Shown here piece after piece: positions 50,581 through 63,718 of a stretch of 64,000 nucleotides of DNA. Source of the DNA: Cinclus cinclus (Eukaryota > Chordata > Aves > Passeriformes > Cinclidae); assembly GCF_963662255.1 (NCBI RefSeq), contig NC_085046.1, positions 133,281,392 to 133,345,391 of the forward strand, given 5' to 3'. Position 1 is the stretch's first letter, and each line of letters opens with the position of its first letter. The position numbers and the translations under genes are program-made. The notes under the pieces were generated by a model, which searched no databases, was not told where the DNA came from, and saw nothing but the letters and a program-made list of their open reading frames with translations.

Positions 50581-52670
50581 GAATCAGACACAAAACTCAG
50601 TAACTTTTCATTCAATGAACTGCAGTGTTGCTGGCATTGGTCCAGACACCGTATTAATACCGTCTTTCCAAATTTCTGCTCCACTGACCATGAGGGAAAA
50701 TCTACTGGAGGATTAAAGTTTAGGCAGCCCTAATCTTGGGTTGCATCTGCCATTTCTGCTCCTGTGCCCGAGGCAGACATCTCACTGGAGGCCTGTAGAA
50801 GTGTGATGCTCTCAAGCTTTTCCTATTCTACGGATGAACTCCATTTCTGTGCACACTGTTTCCTCCTGTAGGTTTCACTTTGGCCAGCAGGTATGTTGCG
50901 CCAGAATTGTAACAATTTCTTTTTACTTGGTGTAATAATTCAGACAGAATCTGAAGGGATTACCCTTAGACACCTCTCCCCACAGGGATGTGAGGCACAA
51001 GAGGGCCAAGGTGTCAGTATTTGACGTGTTGGCCCTGTGTTCTCACCATTCCAGAACACCTGCTCTTGAATGTGAAAGTGTCAGCCGAGAGGAGACAGGC
51101 ACTGCTCACACCTCAGCCTTTGTTGCCATACAGATTTCTAGCATGCCCTCCCTATCAGCAGGGCCAGTGGCAGCTGGTCTCTCACAGCTGGGTGGAAGCT
51201 GACTGTGCTTTGAGACTGGAGTCCAGCAGAGGTGATGTCACCAAGTCCCCTGGTGTCACATACCATAGCTTGGTAGCAATAAGGGGTCAAACCAGCTTTG
51301 CCTGATGTCGAGGCCACACTGTCTGGGCTTTTGCCTGATGTCTCATATTGAAAAGTTATTCTTGCATCTGATTCTGTCATCTGGATGGTTTCTTCCAGTT
51401 TCTAGACTAATAAATGTTTCCTTAATTTCAGATTTTCAGTTTGGTTTTACCTTTTACTGTAGTATTTCAAACTGATGTTTAGAGGGCAACAAAAATGTAG
51501 TAGATATTCTTACTGGTCAAGACATCTTTGTGAAGATCCCACGTGAGTCAGGCTCCAAGAACATGTTGATTCAGATAATTAGTGAGAAAGTATCTGACAA
51601 AATTATTTTCAATGTTATTAATTATATCACTGTATTAAGAAGCAACTGATCCATAAGGTAATGATAAAAATTTATTAATTTCTGTGTTAATTACATGAAA
51701 GCTGCTTAACAAAGAGTGCTATGAACCCATCGTCTCCCTTTTCATTAAAGTTGTCAAGCTAAATTACATCATAAAAACATGATCATTTATAGCTCTCTGA
51801 AATAGCTACACCATAAACCCTAATATCTTATACAATCAAAATGCTGAAGAGGTTTCATGTTATTATTTCATAGACTGGGATAGCATCATTAGACTCTTTC
51901 AGCCTAACTGGGTGTTTGGGGGAATCATTGTAATTTCTATTGAATTTTTTTAAAATGTAAAGCCCTAAATTCTCATCAGGAGAATGGAAATTGTTTCATA
52001 TGAGGAAAGACTAATTGAAATTGGAATATTTAGATTGGTAAATTTGCATTGCAATGAGATATCATCACTGTTTCTATACGGGAAGTGCAGATAGGGAAAG
52101 ATAACAATTTAATGCAATAGACAAAGTTGGCAGAAAAATAGTTGTGTTTTTATGGCTAGGAAAGTAATCGGAAGAAAATTTATAAACTCAAAGTATCAGG
52201 GACTTGAAATAACTTTTCAATCACTGCAATAACTGAAAAACCAAATATTTTTAAGGTGGAGCTTATAGAGTTTGTGGAGAAAATTTTCTGAGGATGTTAC
52301 TAGTGATAGATGAAGAGTAGACTTTTATCCTGGGAGATATTTTTCCAGTCCTATGCATTAGGTTATCCTATCAAATCAACCACAGAGATTGGTGATGACC
52401 AGAGGAACAGTGACAGGCCAAGAAACTCAAGTGAACTTGATCAGTTCAGCACATCAAATCTTCAACAAAAGAGAAGGATCAGGCCATGGCCCCATGTTTG
52501 TTTTTTTTTTTTAAAATATATATACATATATGTATGTATGGATGTATACATAAATACATGTAAAACAGAGGGTCAGAGAAAGAGAGAAAGAAGCCATCTA
52601 TCCAGAATGCTATGCAGACTGAGAGGGACTTTACTGCAAAAATACAGGATTCACTATGGGATCCATTGTA
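50581..52670. other. Anonymous DNA
   Basis: No gene is supported. The GC-richer stretch at 50740-51330 has overlapping frames on both strands (50990-51202, 51021-51305, minus 51138-51380) without known domains. An AT dinucleotide-rich stretch after a T13 run lies at 52500-52560. Confidence 0.45.
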
Positions 52671-53080
52671 TGTTGAATGACAATATTTTGTTGGAAGAGA
52701 GAAAATTTGGAGATGATACAAGACTTATTATGGGATCTTCAAGGGATCCCATGGCAGGGGAAAGAAGGGATCAAGATGGACCAAGGAGCACCAGGCAAAG
52801 CAAGATGGAAGAGAGGTATACAAGGGGCATAGTATGTCACCTGCTACACAGAACATTTGTCTCACTGAGTCCTGTGCATGATCGCTGTGGTCAGTCCTGT
52901 ATTTTTATTAAATGCTATTGCTAACTATCTTCTGGGGGTGTATGCTTGTTCTGAGGCTACTTGTGTAATTCGCTAGTGAACTTCAAGCTGGGTTACGGGG
53001 CTAATAGGACAAGATCTTGGAGTGCCATCTCCTGGAGAGACTGGGATCAGGAACACTGGATTCAGCTACTACCTCTAACA
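52671..53080 (+). mobile_element. LTR-like element, different family
   Basis: The unit starts TGTTGAATGACAA and ends at CTCTAACA. A TATA-like TATACAA lies at 52817-52823 and an ATTAAA polyadenylation signal at 52907-52912. A G/T-rich, then GC-richer segment resembling U5 follows. Order and spacing fit a short retroviral LTR of about 410 bases. No partner LTR or internal genes are visible and no target-site duplication could be fixed, so the edges are provisional. The 204-codon frame at 52310-52924 runs from unrelated DNA through a T/A microsatellite into the U3 part of this unit, and I regard it as chance. Confidence 0.45.
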
Positions 53081-54962
53081 CCCCATTCCCATATTCCAAT
53101 TTATTTACTTGGCTTTTACTACTATTTTATCTTTACTTATTTTGTCTAACTTAGCAGCATTCTTTAAATTCCTCCTCCTTTTTTTAGCAAGCTCAACTTT
53201 AAAATTCTCTAGCATTCATGGACATAATGTTGAAGATTTCAATTTTTTTTTTTTGTTTAGTCTTATTTTTCCTCATCCTTTCATTCTACTGTCAGTAGAG
53301 TGCACTCTACTTACTGAAATATTGAGACTACTGGACTTTGTTTTGGATGAGAAAGATAAAAGATCTCTTTTCTTCTGTTACTGATTGAACTTTTTATTTC
53401 CTTTTATGTATATTAGTCTTCTTTTTAATTCTCTGAAAGTTCTTAAGGACTACATTTTAGGTAACTTCATGCTGTTTCTCATTGAAAATGAACCTCACCC
53501 CCAAGTATGACAATCATCTTGGGTAGCTTTTAGAGAAACTGTTGACAGGCTTCTGGTTGAGTGCTTATAATAATCCTCAGGATTATAGCTGTGCCTAATT
53601 GTGGGCAATGGTACTCCAGTATCAAGTCTGTCCTTTCACTGAAGACTTAACATGAAAATTTCATATATTGATGTCAACATAATCACAGGTGTTCTACTTC
53701 TGGCAATTTTATTCTAGGTTTATCTCAAAATCTTGTAGTTTTATCTTTATGGAAGACTATTTGAAATGTTCAAGTAAGTGCAAATTGTACAAATTCCTTG
53801 TTTCAGCAATACAGTTTGTTTTCTAACTTCGCTAATAAAGGCTTAATCATTGTGAGAAACATTGAACTGGCATAGTTATTACTATTACATCTGCTTATCT
53901 TTGCCTTCCAGAAGGAAATTCAGGGATAGTATCACCTTGAGTAAATAATCTCAACAGACTAATTTGAGTTAGCCAGTTGATTTCAATCAGCACAGCTATC
54001 AGCTGATTGAAAGCAGTGTCATTATTCTGTCTGAAAGAAGTGTCATTTCTGTCTGATATTCCAAGTCACTTTTCTCTTTCTTCCTTTGCCATTTTCTACA
54101 GCCACTCCAGTTGGGGAAAAATCTTTCTTACAGAAGTCAGTGATCCTCTCCTACAATTTTGTATCTCCTACCACCACCAAAAATAGTCATCCTTTTTATT
54201 TTATACTCACAAACTGTCATTTTTTACTGGATAACATCACATTTGATAGCCAAAATAAATGCAAACCTATGTTTCAAACATAGGAAAACCCCCACATTTA
54301 ACAAAAGCTGGTAAAGAAGTTACTCTCCTGACTGCCTTTGGCCCACTTGCAGGTCCCAGTTAGAATTTACTCCCACTGAGAGTAATGATAGAAGTCTTCT
54401 TTAAGCCTGATTTGGAAAATAAGAAAATCAGCTGCTTCTTTTTCAGGAAACATTAGTAAATCTGAAACACTCTTGAGGGCTTGGGGGCTTCCTTTTTTGT
54501 ATTAGGAAATTAGATTTTTGTCACTGAGTCTACCATATTTGAAAGCCTGTTAATTTTAAGGGAAAAACCTAGAAAACTAAAGGCACAGTTATCATGCTTT
54601 AGTATAAGCTCCTTTAGGTTTAGGCTTGTTATTTTAGGTGATATTTAACTGTTTAAGTCAGTCATAGTTACAGAAAAAATCGTTTTGCACCCTTAATGCC
54701 TTCCTTCCAGACTGATCTTTGTTCCAGATACTATGATTGCTATCTATTAGTTCAAACACACCTGAAAATTTTATGCTTTCTCATAAAATGTCATTAGTTG
54801 CCTATTAAGGTGATCATCTTGTGAATCTCACTAAACTTTTGATGCATTCATTATATAACAGCAAAGCTGCCCAACTGTCATCCTCCATACACTTTTAGTA
54901 CTTCTTCTGTTTGTAGCAACTTATTTCCTTAAGCAAATATAAAACCTGTAAACTCATTGAAT
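53081..54962. other. Anonymous AT-rich DNA
   Basis: No gene is seen. The hydrophobic frame at 53109-53384 reflects T-rich sequence. Confidence 0.5.
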
Positions 54963-55023
54963 GAGTTATGGATTTTAAGTCATGAGTTATGATATAATAA
55001 TGAATTATGATTTTAAGAATCAT
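54963..55023. repeat. Imperfect tandem duplication, period about 39 bp
   Basis: GAGTTATGGATTTTAAGTCAT at 54963 recurs in modified form, GAATTATGATTTTAAGAATC, at 55002. A third partial GAGTTATGAT lies between them. AT-rich local duplication. Confidence 0.55.
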
Positions 55024-58000
55024 GATTGTTTCTGTCAAATCTTGAGAATGTATACTTATATTCTAATATTGAAAACCTGTATTCTCAAAAATGAACTTTT
55101 AAAGACATCATTTAAAGAGAACAGTGGCAATAGAGTTAATGATCTAATTAGTACCTTGTCTTTCTTTGCACATTGTTTAGAAATATGGTCAGAAGAGCCA
55201 CAGACAGAGAAAGACAAAGGAGACAACAAGATTATGAAGGATACTGAAAAAAATGAACAAAATTTGTTCTGACAAATCACAGTCTGATACGTAACTTCAG
55301 AGTGATTGACCTTAGAAGGCTGACTGCTTACCACAGGGTCATGGCATGTGTGGCCATACATTTGGACATATAATGGGTCTAAATATTCTAAGATGTGCTT
55401 AGGGTATACCTTCTATTCTTTAGGTGTTTCCCCTACACATATTTTCATCTCACATAACTGGATAGCTACCTCACATGTGATGCAGGTAAGAGCTGGAGAA
55501 TAAATAAATATTGGGAAGCAACCTGCCTTGCCCAGTCTGCAGTAATACGCATGGTCTGCTGCTGTGAGGTATTGTTAACACTGAAAATTGGAGTGTAGAC
55601 ACCTCCAGAGGAGGCAGTCCCTCATATGCAAAGCATTGGGCATAGGAAGAGGACTGTGCAGAAGCAGCACGGGTGCTCTGTGGGTTGGGTACCCTCTGCC
55701 AGGCACCAGAGCGAGCCCAGACTGCAGCCAGGACAGCAGCCAGTGTGCTCAGAGTGCCTCTGCACTGCTCACTTCATAGTCCAATGGAGGATGCCCCAAT
55801 GTGGCCTCTGCACTGGAAGAAAAAAATTTAAAAATGCCTATAGATTACTGGAGGATTATGTTGAGTAAGTGGCATTCTTCCAATTTTAAGGCAATTTAGT
55901 GGCTGCTAAACTTTCTTAAAAAACGAAAATATCTCTGACCTTTCCTTTTTGATGTATGATCTCCCTGACTATGTCTGGGCTTCATAAAATTTAAGTGCAC
56001 TAGGGACTTCATTATTATATCACACTTCAGCATTGGTGACTCCAGATTGTGATTTTTCAAGTTATGCAATCTGTGCAAGCGATATCTCTGTCTTGGGGAA
56101 TGAAAGAATATAGAGTCGTTTAATCACACACCTCCAAAGAACAAATTTGAAATTGTTTTGCTTTTTCAAAAAGTCTGTAGTTTTTCTGAGTTTTTACTCT
56201 ACAAACTAGTGTAGATTATGTCAAGGTAATTTTAGGCTGACATGTTCAGTAGGATGCATCTTTTAATTTATATTTATTAAGGATGCTAAAACATTGAAAA
56301 TTTCCTTCTTATAAATGCATATGAAATGGCTTCATCCTAAGTATTGACTATATTTCTCCTAAAAACGTAGGGGAACAGACTACACTTAAAATAGGCTTTG
56401 GCTCTGCACAGACAAAATGAGGAAGTAGCAGGGGAAGAATTTCTCTCTATTGAGAGCTTTCTCTATTAATTATTTTCACGAATATAAATTGTTATAAAAA
56501 GTTATATTATAAAGTTCTGAATGTCATTAAAATAAAATACCTGCAATAGCATTCAGTTGTTATTCTTGGCATTCCCTTCATGCACTCTTACTAAAGCATA
56601 GGAGGAGAGAAAAAGCACTAGCATTTTGAGGTGATAGATAAAAATGCTGAAGAATTATCCTTATATCAAGACTGGAAATAAAAGCATGTAATTTCTTTAA
56701 GGTTTCTCTGTGTGTGTGTGTGTGTGCGCTCGTGTATGTGTCAATCTGGAAGTTTCTTGAAAATTACCTAAATTTTGTGTTGACACAAAACCTTGCAATG
56801 ATATTTCTTGAAAAAGCATTGCTTTCATTCATTCCTCATTCACAAATGAACAAGACTGTTTATTCCAGCAAATCCAGCATGTACCATTGTTTTCATTCCT
56901 TCAGGCTGCTCCCCTAATTTTCTGAGTACAAATTATATTCACAAAACCCATTTTTATTCAGTTAACATTAGGTACTGCCTAAGATTGCTGATAATTCTTG
57001 CAGTGTTTACTGTCTGATTTCCTGCTTCACTGCATATGAGAAGCAACACTAACTTTTAAGTTAATGAGCCAGCACAGATGATGTGGTCTATTTGGTATTA
57101 AAGAGTTGTTAAAAATATATCCCCAGAGTAAATACTACAAGCAATGCAATTTTTTTTCTTGTGCTGTGATTGCTCTTGAATTATGTGACCAATGCTGAAT
57201 ATAAAAAACATGAACAGTGATTACTTTCTCTATATTTAGTACCACCAACTTTTTGGGGGGTATTACTAAATTTGCACATCTAACACTTCAGACTGTAGGA
57301 TCAAATCACCTAAATGTCAAACAATAATTTACTATTAAAATTTTTGCAATTACAAGACACTTCAGGCATTAAACTCTAACTGTACACAAATTTGTTCTAA
57401 ACTGAGTAGATGCCAGCAAAGTCTATAGGATGCTCTGACACATTTTTATTTTATTTCCATGACTATACTTTTGAACAAAAGAGACTGATATAATTTGCTA
57501 GCCTTAATCTCTGCTTTAATGTTTGTTTTGATAAATATATCCTGGCATGAGATAATTGGATATATTTTGAAATAGCAGTATTAAGGGGAAAAATATCTGA
57601 GTAATGTTGTTCAGTGTGAAAATCCCCAGACTCGATTAAAGAAGAGACAGAGAAGCCCATTCAGTGTCTTCCATCTGTCACTGATTTTGCACCTGCCACT
57701 GGCAGACTCAGGAGTATTGCTGAAACAGGCTCTGTCATATTTCAAACAGCAGGAATCTTCTGGCATTTGGCCATGGACTCACCTTTGTAAAGCCTGAAAA
57801 TCCACATGTAATCCTACTGCCAAGGTGCCTCTGCCCATCCCTCTCAGTCCAGAGTAGGGGAAGATTGAGTCACCTTTTTGTATCTTCTAGCTAACAGCTG
57901 CTGAATGCAAGGTACCAAACTGGTATTCAGTATTGTACAAATATCCAGAAAGAAAACCCTGGTGATGCCAGATAGTGGAAAATTACTTGAGCTGAGAAAA

Positions 58001-60018
58001 AAATACTCCAACTGCTACTTTACTTTTCCAAAATAGAAAATGCCATACAGAGTGTCTTTTTTGTGAAGCACAATTTGCTGCTTGTATAAGAACATCTGCA
58101 AAGATTGTACTTTGGGCAGAGAGGCGCTTGCTTGCTGAACTGATCTTTGACACCACATTCCTCTGTTAAGAAATCTTGTGCTTTGCACTTCTACAGAACG
58201 GGGAAAGTATAAGTTTTTTCAAATACTGAAAAATCCTCGACTTAGACTGAAATCTCATATTCTTCTCTTTGCATTTGAAAACTCTGTACAATTTTCTTTG
58301 TAAGAACAATATTTAAAGTCAGGAAATTTTAAAGCAATTACAACAATTATGTTCAGCACCAGACTCTGCCTGACAAATGAGTGTGACTGCAGTGACCTCC
58401 TCAGTTTCTCCCAGATGCTCTCCTTCTCTCCACCAGTGCCATTAATCAAAGATGTGACGCATGTATCTCTGTACAAAACTGGAAATGAGTCAGACACTAT
58501 AGATCTATGTGACTTCTTGCAGATGCTCAGGCACCACTGAGTCGTGACTTGAGCAACCAACTGCTTCAAAGCTGCATAATATCTGAAGTATTCTTCCTCA
58601 GGAAAAAAAAATCAGCAGGAACCTTGCTCCTAGTTTAGTTCTATTGCATAACACAATGTGCTGGGTGCCACATATCTATGCTGCACATAGGTACGGCAAG
58701 GATGGAAATATGAAAATGTGATTTTCCCCTTCCTCTTCCTACTAATCCCAGCTGAGACAATCATACATGTAAGTTTTATATGTCTCTGACCATGAGCATT
58801 ACAAGATTTCATTGACCTGAATCCCACTGTGGTAAGTTTTTATCTTTCAACATTTTCAATAAAAGCAGGTATGTTGTTAATAAAGAGATTAAACAACTGG
58901 TCTTTATGGTTATAGTACATAAAGGCCTTAAGTCAGTGGTCATTAATAATCAGTTCACTGTTCTGAAATTTTAATGTAAAAAGTGTTAGTAAAGGCTAAA
59001 ATGTAATTCTCAGCCAGCTTTAGCAATTTAACAGTTAAGCTTCTAGCCCAAGATGGGCATTTAGGATCCCTCCACAATCTAAGGTGAGACATCCTACAGA
59101 AATTCTGAAATAAGCGTTACTAATTCCACCTATTTTCAAATTAAAATAAATGCCCTTGGATTTGATTCTCTCTGTTGATTTGTTTTATCAATTAGCTACT
59201 ACTCAATTTTTGGATAGCTAAAATTAATTGCCATGAATTCTAACTTAAAAATAATGGAATATTCAGCAAATTATATTATTAAAAATGGGGTTTGCCTTGT
59301 TTCAGTTACTCCACTAAGATGTCCCCATTAAATATTTAGTGCCATCGCTTTAATGTAAAACAGCCTTAGACAGAGAGCAAAACCATGGGTTTAAAAAGCC
59401 TGCTGACAAAAAATTGCTCTTTTACTGAGTGAACAGACATTTCCCAGTTGAGACTAGCCTTGCATTAATCATCAAATATATTTCTGTTCAGAAAATAAAA
59501 GTAATACTATAGTAGTACTATTCTCTGATATGATCTGTCAATGATCTGTCTAGTGGCAAAGACAGTAAATGATTCATTTATTTTTACTTTAGATTGATAG
59601 GAACCACAACTCTTCAGGGCTCACTGAGGATATACAATGTCCAGTTCATCCTTTCATTGAAGTGACTGAAAATATTGGTCTTTCTTCTCAATATATTTCT
59701 TTGCAAATAGATTTATTCAAATCTGTATGTGTTTTTAGTCATCTTTCACTGATCTACCTGCCCGAGCCTACACAAAGCAAAACCAAATCTGTATGATCAC
59801 GTGGAAAACAAGAGCTACAATTGCATGAGGGGGAGTTTCCTTCCTCAGAAGAAGGAGCTGTTTTACAAGAGGCAGCTTACCAAAAAACTTACCTGAGATA
59901 TTTGCAGTTGTTTTCCTGCATGGCATGGTGTCTGGAAGTCTAATAATAGTTTCGACTAATATGTACAATAATTCTTGTTCAATCATAAAGCAGCTTTGGT
60001 TGGGTTTTGGTTTTGGGT
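55024..60018. other. Anonymous AT-rich DNA
   Basis: No gene is supported. A short (TG)n run lies at 56709-56727. A GC-richer patch at 55570-55790 carries two overlapping frames without known domains. Frames at 58255-58569 (minus) and 58349-58540 are antisense to each other and anonymous. Confidence 0.5.
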
Positions 60019-60272
60019 CTTCTTTTCTTTTCTTTTCTTTCTTTTCTTTTTTTCTTTTCTTTTCTTTTCTTTTCTTTTCTTTTCTTTTCTTTTCTTTTCT
60101 TTTCTTTTCTTTTCTTTTCTTTTCTTTTCTTTTCTTTTCTTTTCTTTTCTTTTCTTTTCTTTTCTTTTCTTTTCTTTTCTTTTCTTTTCTTTTCTTTTCT
60201 TTTCTTTTCTTTTCTTTTCTTTTCTTTTCTTTTCTTTTCTTTTCTTTTCTTTTCTTTTCTTTTCTTTTCTTT
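60019..60272. repeat. (TTTTC)n pentanucleotide array
   Basis: An imperfect edge at 60019-60050 is followed by about 44 pure copies to 60271, then a T-rich tail to about 60286. It is homopyrimidine on the plus strand, so the minus strand reads (GAAAA)n. The Lys/Glu/Arg and Phe/Leu/Ser repeat proteins on the two strands, up to 177 codons, are artefacts of this array. Confidence 0.97.
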
Positions 60273-60286
60273 TTTGTTTTTTTTCT

Positions 60287-62869
60287 TATAGGACAATGCA
60301 ATTTGATCTAACTACTTTGAGCTCTACTTCCAGCTGCTGCTGCAGATGCATTGCTTGGGCATGGAAAAATCCCTGTTGTTCTACTTTCCTTTTCACTTAC
60401 ACTAAAAATGTGGGCCCCACTGGGTATCTTAAATCACTGAAGGAAAGACCTGAGGTATGGGCTCAGGCCAACGATGAGGTTTGTAGGTAACCAAAGTGAA
60501 ATGGTAAACAAAACCCAACTTGTTCTCCTCCTACCCCTAGTCTCTGTCAGAGAATTGCAGCAGTTCTGGAGGTGATGACTGAAAGTTCTGGATGTGCAAA
60601 AGATTTTTTTTGTTTGTTTGTTTTGGTTTTTTTTGACAAGGGTAAAGTATGTGCACTGTTTTATGCACATTTCCTCTTACTGTGTTCCTTAAATTATAAA
60701 TATAGCATATACTGCTGTTTCACCTAAATAACTGTGAAGACGTTCAAAAGATGTTCTGAAGATGTTCATCTACTCTATCAAAATAAGTTCAAGTTTTTTT
60801 TGAAATAAAGTTTTACAATTAGATTTATATAATTAGACTACAGAAAACACAATCCAGAAGAATGGTGATACATATTTTAACATCAAAGATTTGCCAATCT
60901 TTCCCATTGACCTTCTCTTTAATTACTTTGTCCTTTGGTAATATAGTTAGCAGGAACTTTTTATTGCAAGATATTTGTACAAGATTAAAAATATCCCCAG
61001 GAACTTGCACACTGTCAAGAGTAAATTAATTCTCTCATGCTCTTGCTGGAACTAGAAGCTTGGCAACTGAGTCAGACATTAACCTGTAATATTCTGACTC
61101 TCAGTAAAAGCCTTTAAATGAAATTAGTATGCTTCAAGAGTGCTTCAGAGGATCTCATTTCAAAACTTCAATGAAGCACAGAGAAATGGAGGTGATGTGG
61201 AGATAATACATGCTTGCACGGTCACATCTCTTGCTTTCTCTGGCTAAACATACAACACATACAATACTCTTCCCATTCCCACCCTCGCTGTGCATAAATA
61301 AAAGATATTAATGAGAAAACTTTGAATGTTAAAATAAACTAAAATACATTATTATGAGAAGAAATTAGGAGGGATTTCAATTTAATCTCCTTGCAGTATC
61401 TTGAACACTTTCTATTAGAATCCAGGACTATGTTACCTTGGTTGCCCAGTAGTCTGTCAGCTAAAACTGCCTTACTTTCTTGGGATCTAAATCTTCCAGG
61501 TACTACTCTCATCCAAAGCTTTACAGTGATGCAGTTGTAGGTGGAGCACTTGCAAGGTCTGGTGTGAATACTTGTATTGAGGAATGGAGATGATCCATTC
61601 AACAGCAACCAGTGAGACATATCTTTAGTGTAGCATCCTCAACACCAAAGAAATTCTCCATGGGAAATGAGAGAAGTTGGGGAAATGACAGTGCCAAGTG
61701 GAGAGGTTTAGTGTACACATTGCAAGAGCTCACCTTGTTCACTAGCCTGGGGACAGTGAGCAAAAGCATTCAGACACCTCTCAATAAGCAATTTGGATTC
61801 CTAAGGTCAAGCAAAGTCATTATAAAAAACAGCTACCAGTTCATGGACTGAGTGACCCAGAGAAAGGGAGATAATTTCATTCCCAGATGAAGGCTATGAC
61901 CTCTTACTTTCTACTCATCAATTTCCAGAACTCATTAAAATATGATCAGAGAATATGATGGGGTTGAAAGGTGTAAGTGTGGGTTCAGTTCTCAAACTGA
62001 GAATTTCTTCATCTTCACAACTTAAATTTTGCTGCCATTATCATGGCTTCTAAAAAAAAATATTTGTTATTTATACTGCAGAGTTCCTTTTTCATGTGTT
62101 ATACAAGCTACTGGAGAGACAAAAAAAATGTTTTTCGGTAACTCCTTGGACTAAAGCCCTTGAAACATGGATTCTGTTTGTGCTTTTTGTGGTGGTGGAC
62201 ATGCCCGTATCACAAGGCACAAATGAGTGGGCTGTACCTAGTTTTAGGTCTGATTTTCTGTCATTTCTGCATTTCTTAGTATTTAACTGTGAATGGCAGT
62301 ATCCTTTAAAATTGTTGCATATAACACTGTCTGTAGTTTCAAAGAATATCTAGAGTGGTTTTTCCTAGGCTTTATTTTTTGTGTCAAATTTTCTGTCACT
62401 AATTCATGAGATTTAAATTTTGTACCTAATAGTAAATGAGGAAATCTAAGAAATTGCTTAATAATCTTGCTCTTTTTCTAGGACATTTTGATAAGCAATA
62501 GAAAATTCTGAGAAATACCTGTAATATTAAATATACACAAGCTTTGGAAATACAGTTCATATTGAGAATATTTTTGTTTCCATTAAATGAAAAGCTGTTT
62601 TTTTTGTAAAAAAATCTGCAGTCCCTGACATTGTCTTAATGCAATAATTTATGAGATTTGCTTAAGATATTGAAGTTTAATACTCCTTAGAAATGTTAAA
62701 CAATAGAGATAGGGTGGTTGATATTGTTAATTTTTAAAAGCACAGGAAAACAGAAGGACAATATTGTGTTTAACATAACCTGCAACACAGGAGCTGAACT
62801 CTAGTGTTAGTTATTGTCTATTTATTGGATTCTTCATCTGAAACAGCATGGCTGACATTACTGCCTTCC
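60287..62869. other. Anonymous AT-rich DNA
   Basis: No gene is supported. T-rich runs occur at 60604-60636. Frames at 60434-60670 (minus), 61339-61620 (minus), 61612-61851 and 62096-62353 have no recognised domain. Confidence 0.5.
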
Positions 62870-63416
62870 CCCAGCCCTTCTCCTTCTTGTACCTGAAGCC
62901 TCAGGCCGATCCTAGCCTGGCTATCAGGGTCGGTGGCTGCACTGAACTCAGGGATTTTATGCAGAAAGAAAATCTGATCCAATCATTCAGGAACTAAAAA
63001 GCTTTAATAATAGAAAACAACAAACAGCAAACCAAAGAGTTTGTACTGAACAAACTGGGAAAGATGGTACAGGGAGGCTTGGTCCATGCATGAGGACAAT
63101 GGTAAAAAAGCAAGTGCTAGGGTATGGCAGGGGTATTTATAAACTTGGAGGAGGGGAGGAATTAGGAAGGAGTTTGGGGGGGGGGTCCAATAGGGAAGGG
63201 CAATTAGGAATCTTCTTAAGATTATTGCAGCAAAAAGTTACCAATGGCAACAAGGGAAACAGAGAGCTTTCTGGCAATGATCAATATATGAAACTGGAGG
63301 GTTCTGGGGGTGATTTTTTATTCACCCGTACTACAAAGGGTTTTCCCACAGCCTTAAGCTGTGGTCATCTGCACTTTTATTGGAGCTAACCCCAACTTAT
63401 ATCCATTTTAATTACA
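62870..63416 (-). mobile_element. Minus-strand LTR-like element
   Basis: Read on the minus strand, this has an LTR layout. U3 begins near TGTAATTAAAATGG (63416), a TATA box (TATAAATA) lies at 63141-63134, an ATTAAA polyadenylation signal at 63008-63003, and a GC-richer U5-like segment runs down to about 62870. TATA-to-poly(A) spacing is about 130 bases. U3 includes a run of ten C (63185-63176). The U5 end and a primer-binding site could not be fixed. A minus-strand open frame ends six bases upstream of the proposed U3 start, so this could be the 3' LTR of a provirus extending to the right. Confidence 0.5.
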
Positions 63417-63421
63417 AGCTC

Positions 63422-63718
63422 TCAAGAATGGAAATATTCCCTTGCTGTTTGTGTGAAAATGATAGGGTTTGTAACACAGCTCTGATCTAGACTGGTCCCA
63501 TTTGCACTAATATGTCTCAAGAAACGTAATAGTCTTACTATTATTTGTCTGAGTTTAGTATTTACGCTGTTAACAGTGATTGTGTCTACTGCACTATTAC
63601 CTGCACTATTACTACTATTACACCCTGGTCCTTTCTCTGAGATCTTCCTGTAGGTCTGTACTGCATAGGGTACCACTGCAGTATAACCTATAACAATTCT
63701 ACTCAGGTTAATTTTCAC
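63422..63718 (-). other. 99-codon minus-strand ORF abutting the LTR-like unit
   Basis: The frame ends at TGA (63424-63422), just upstream of the putative LTR on the same strand, where the last gene of a provirus would end. The predicted product is basic, with two N-glycosylation-type triplets (NSS, NGT) and two cysteines. It has no hydrophobic membrane span and no motif that I can assign to an envelope or any other retroviral protein. No purine tract stands between it and the LTR, which counts against an intact provirus. It may be a chance frame or the decayed end of a retroviral gene. Confidence 0.2.

Noticed and set aside
59768..60490. ORFs of up to 177 codons rich in Lys/Glu/Arg or Phe/Leu/Ser
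   Set aside because: Products of the (TTTTC)n array with short random extensions.
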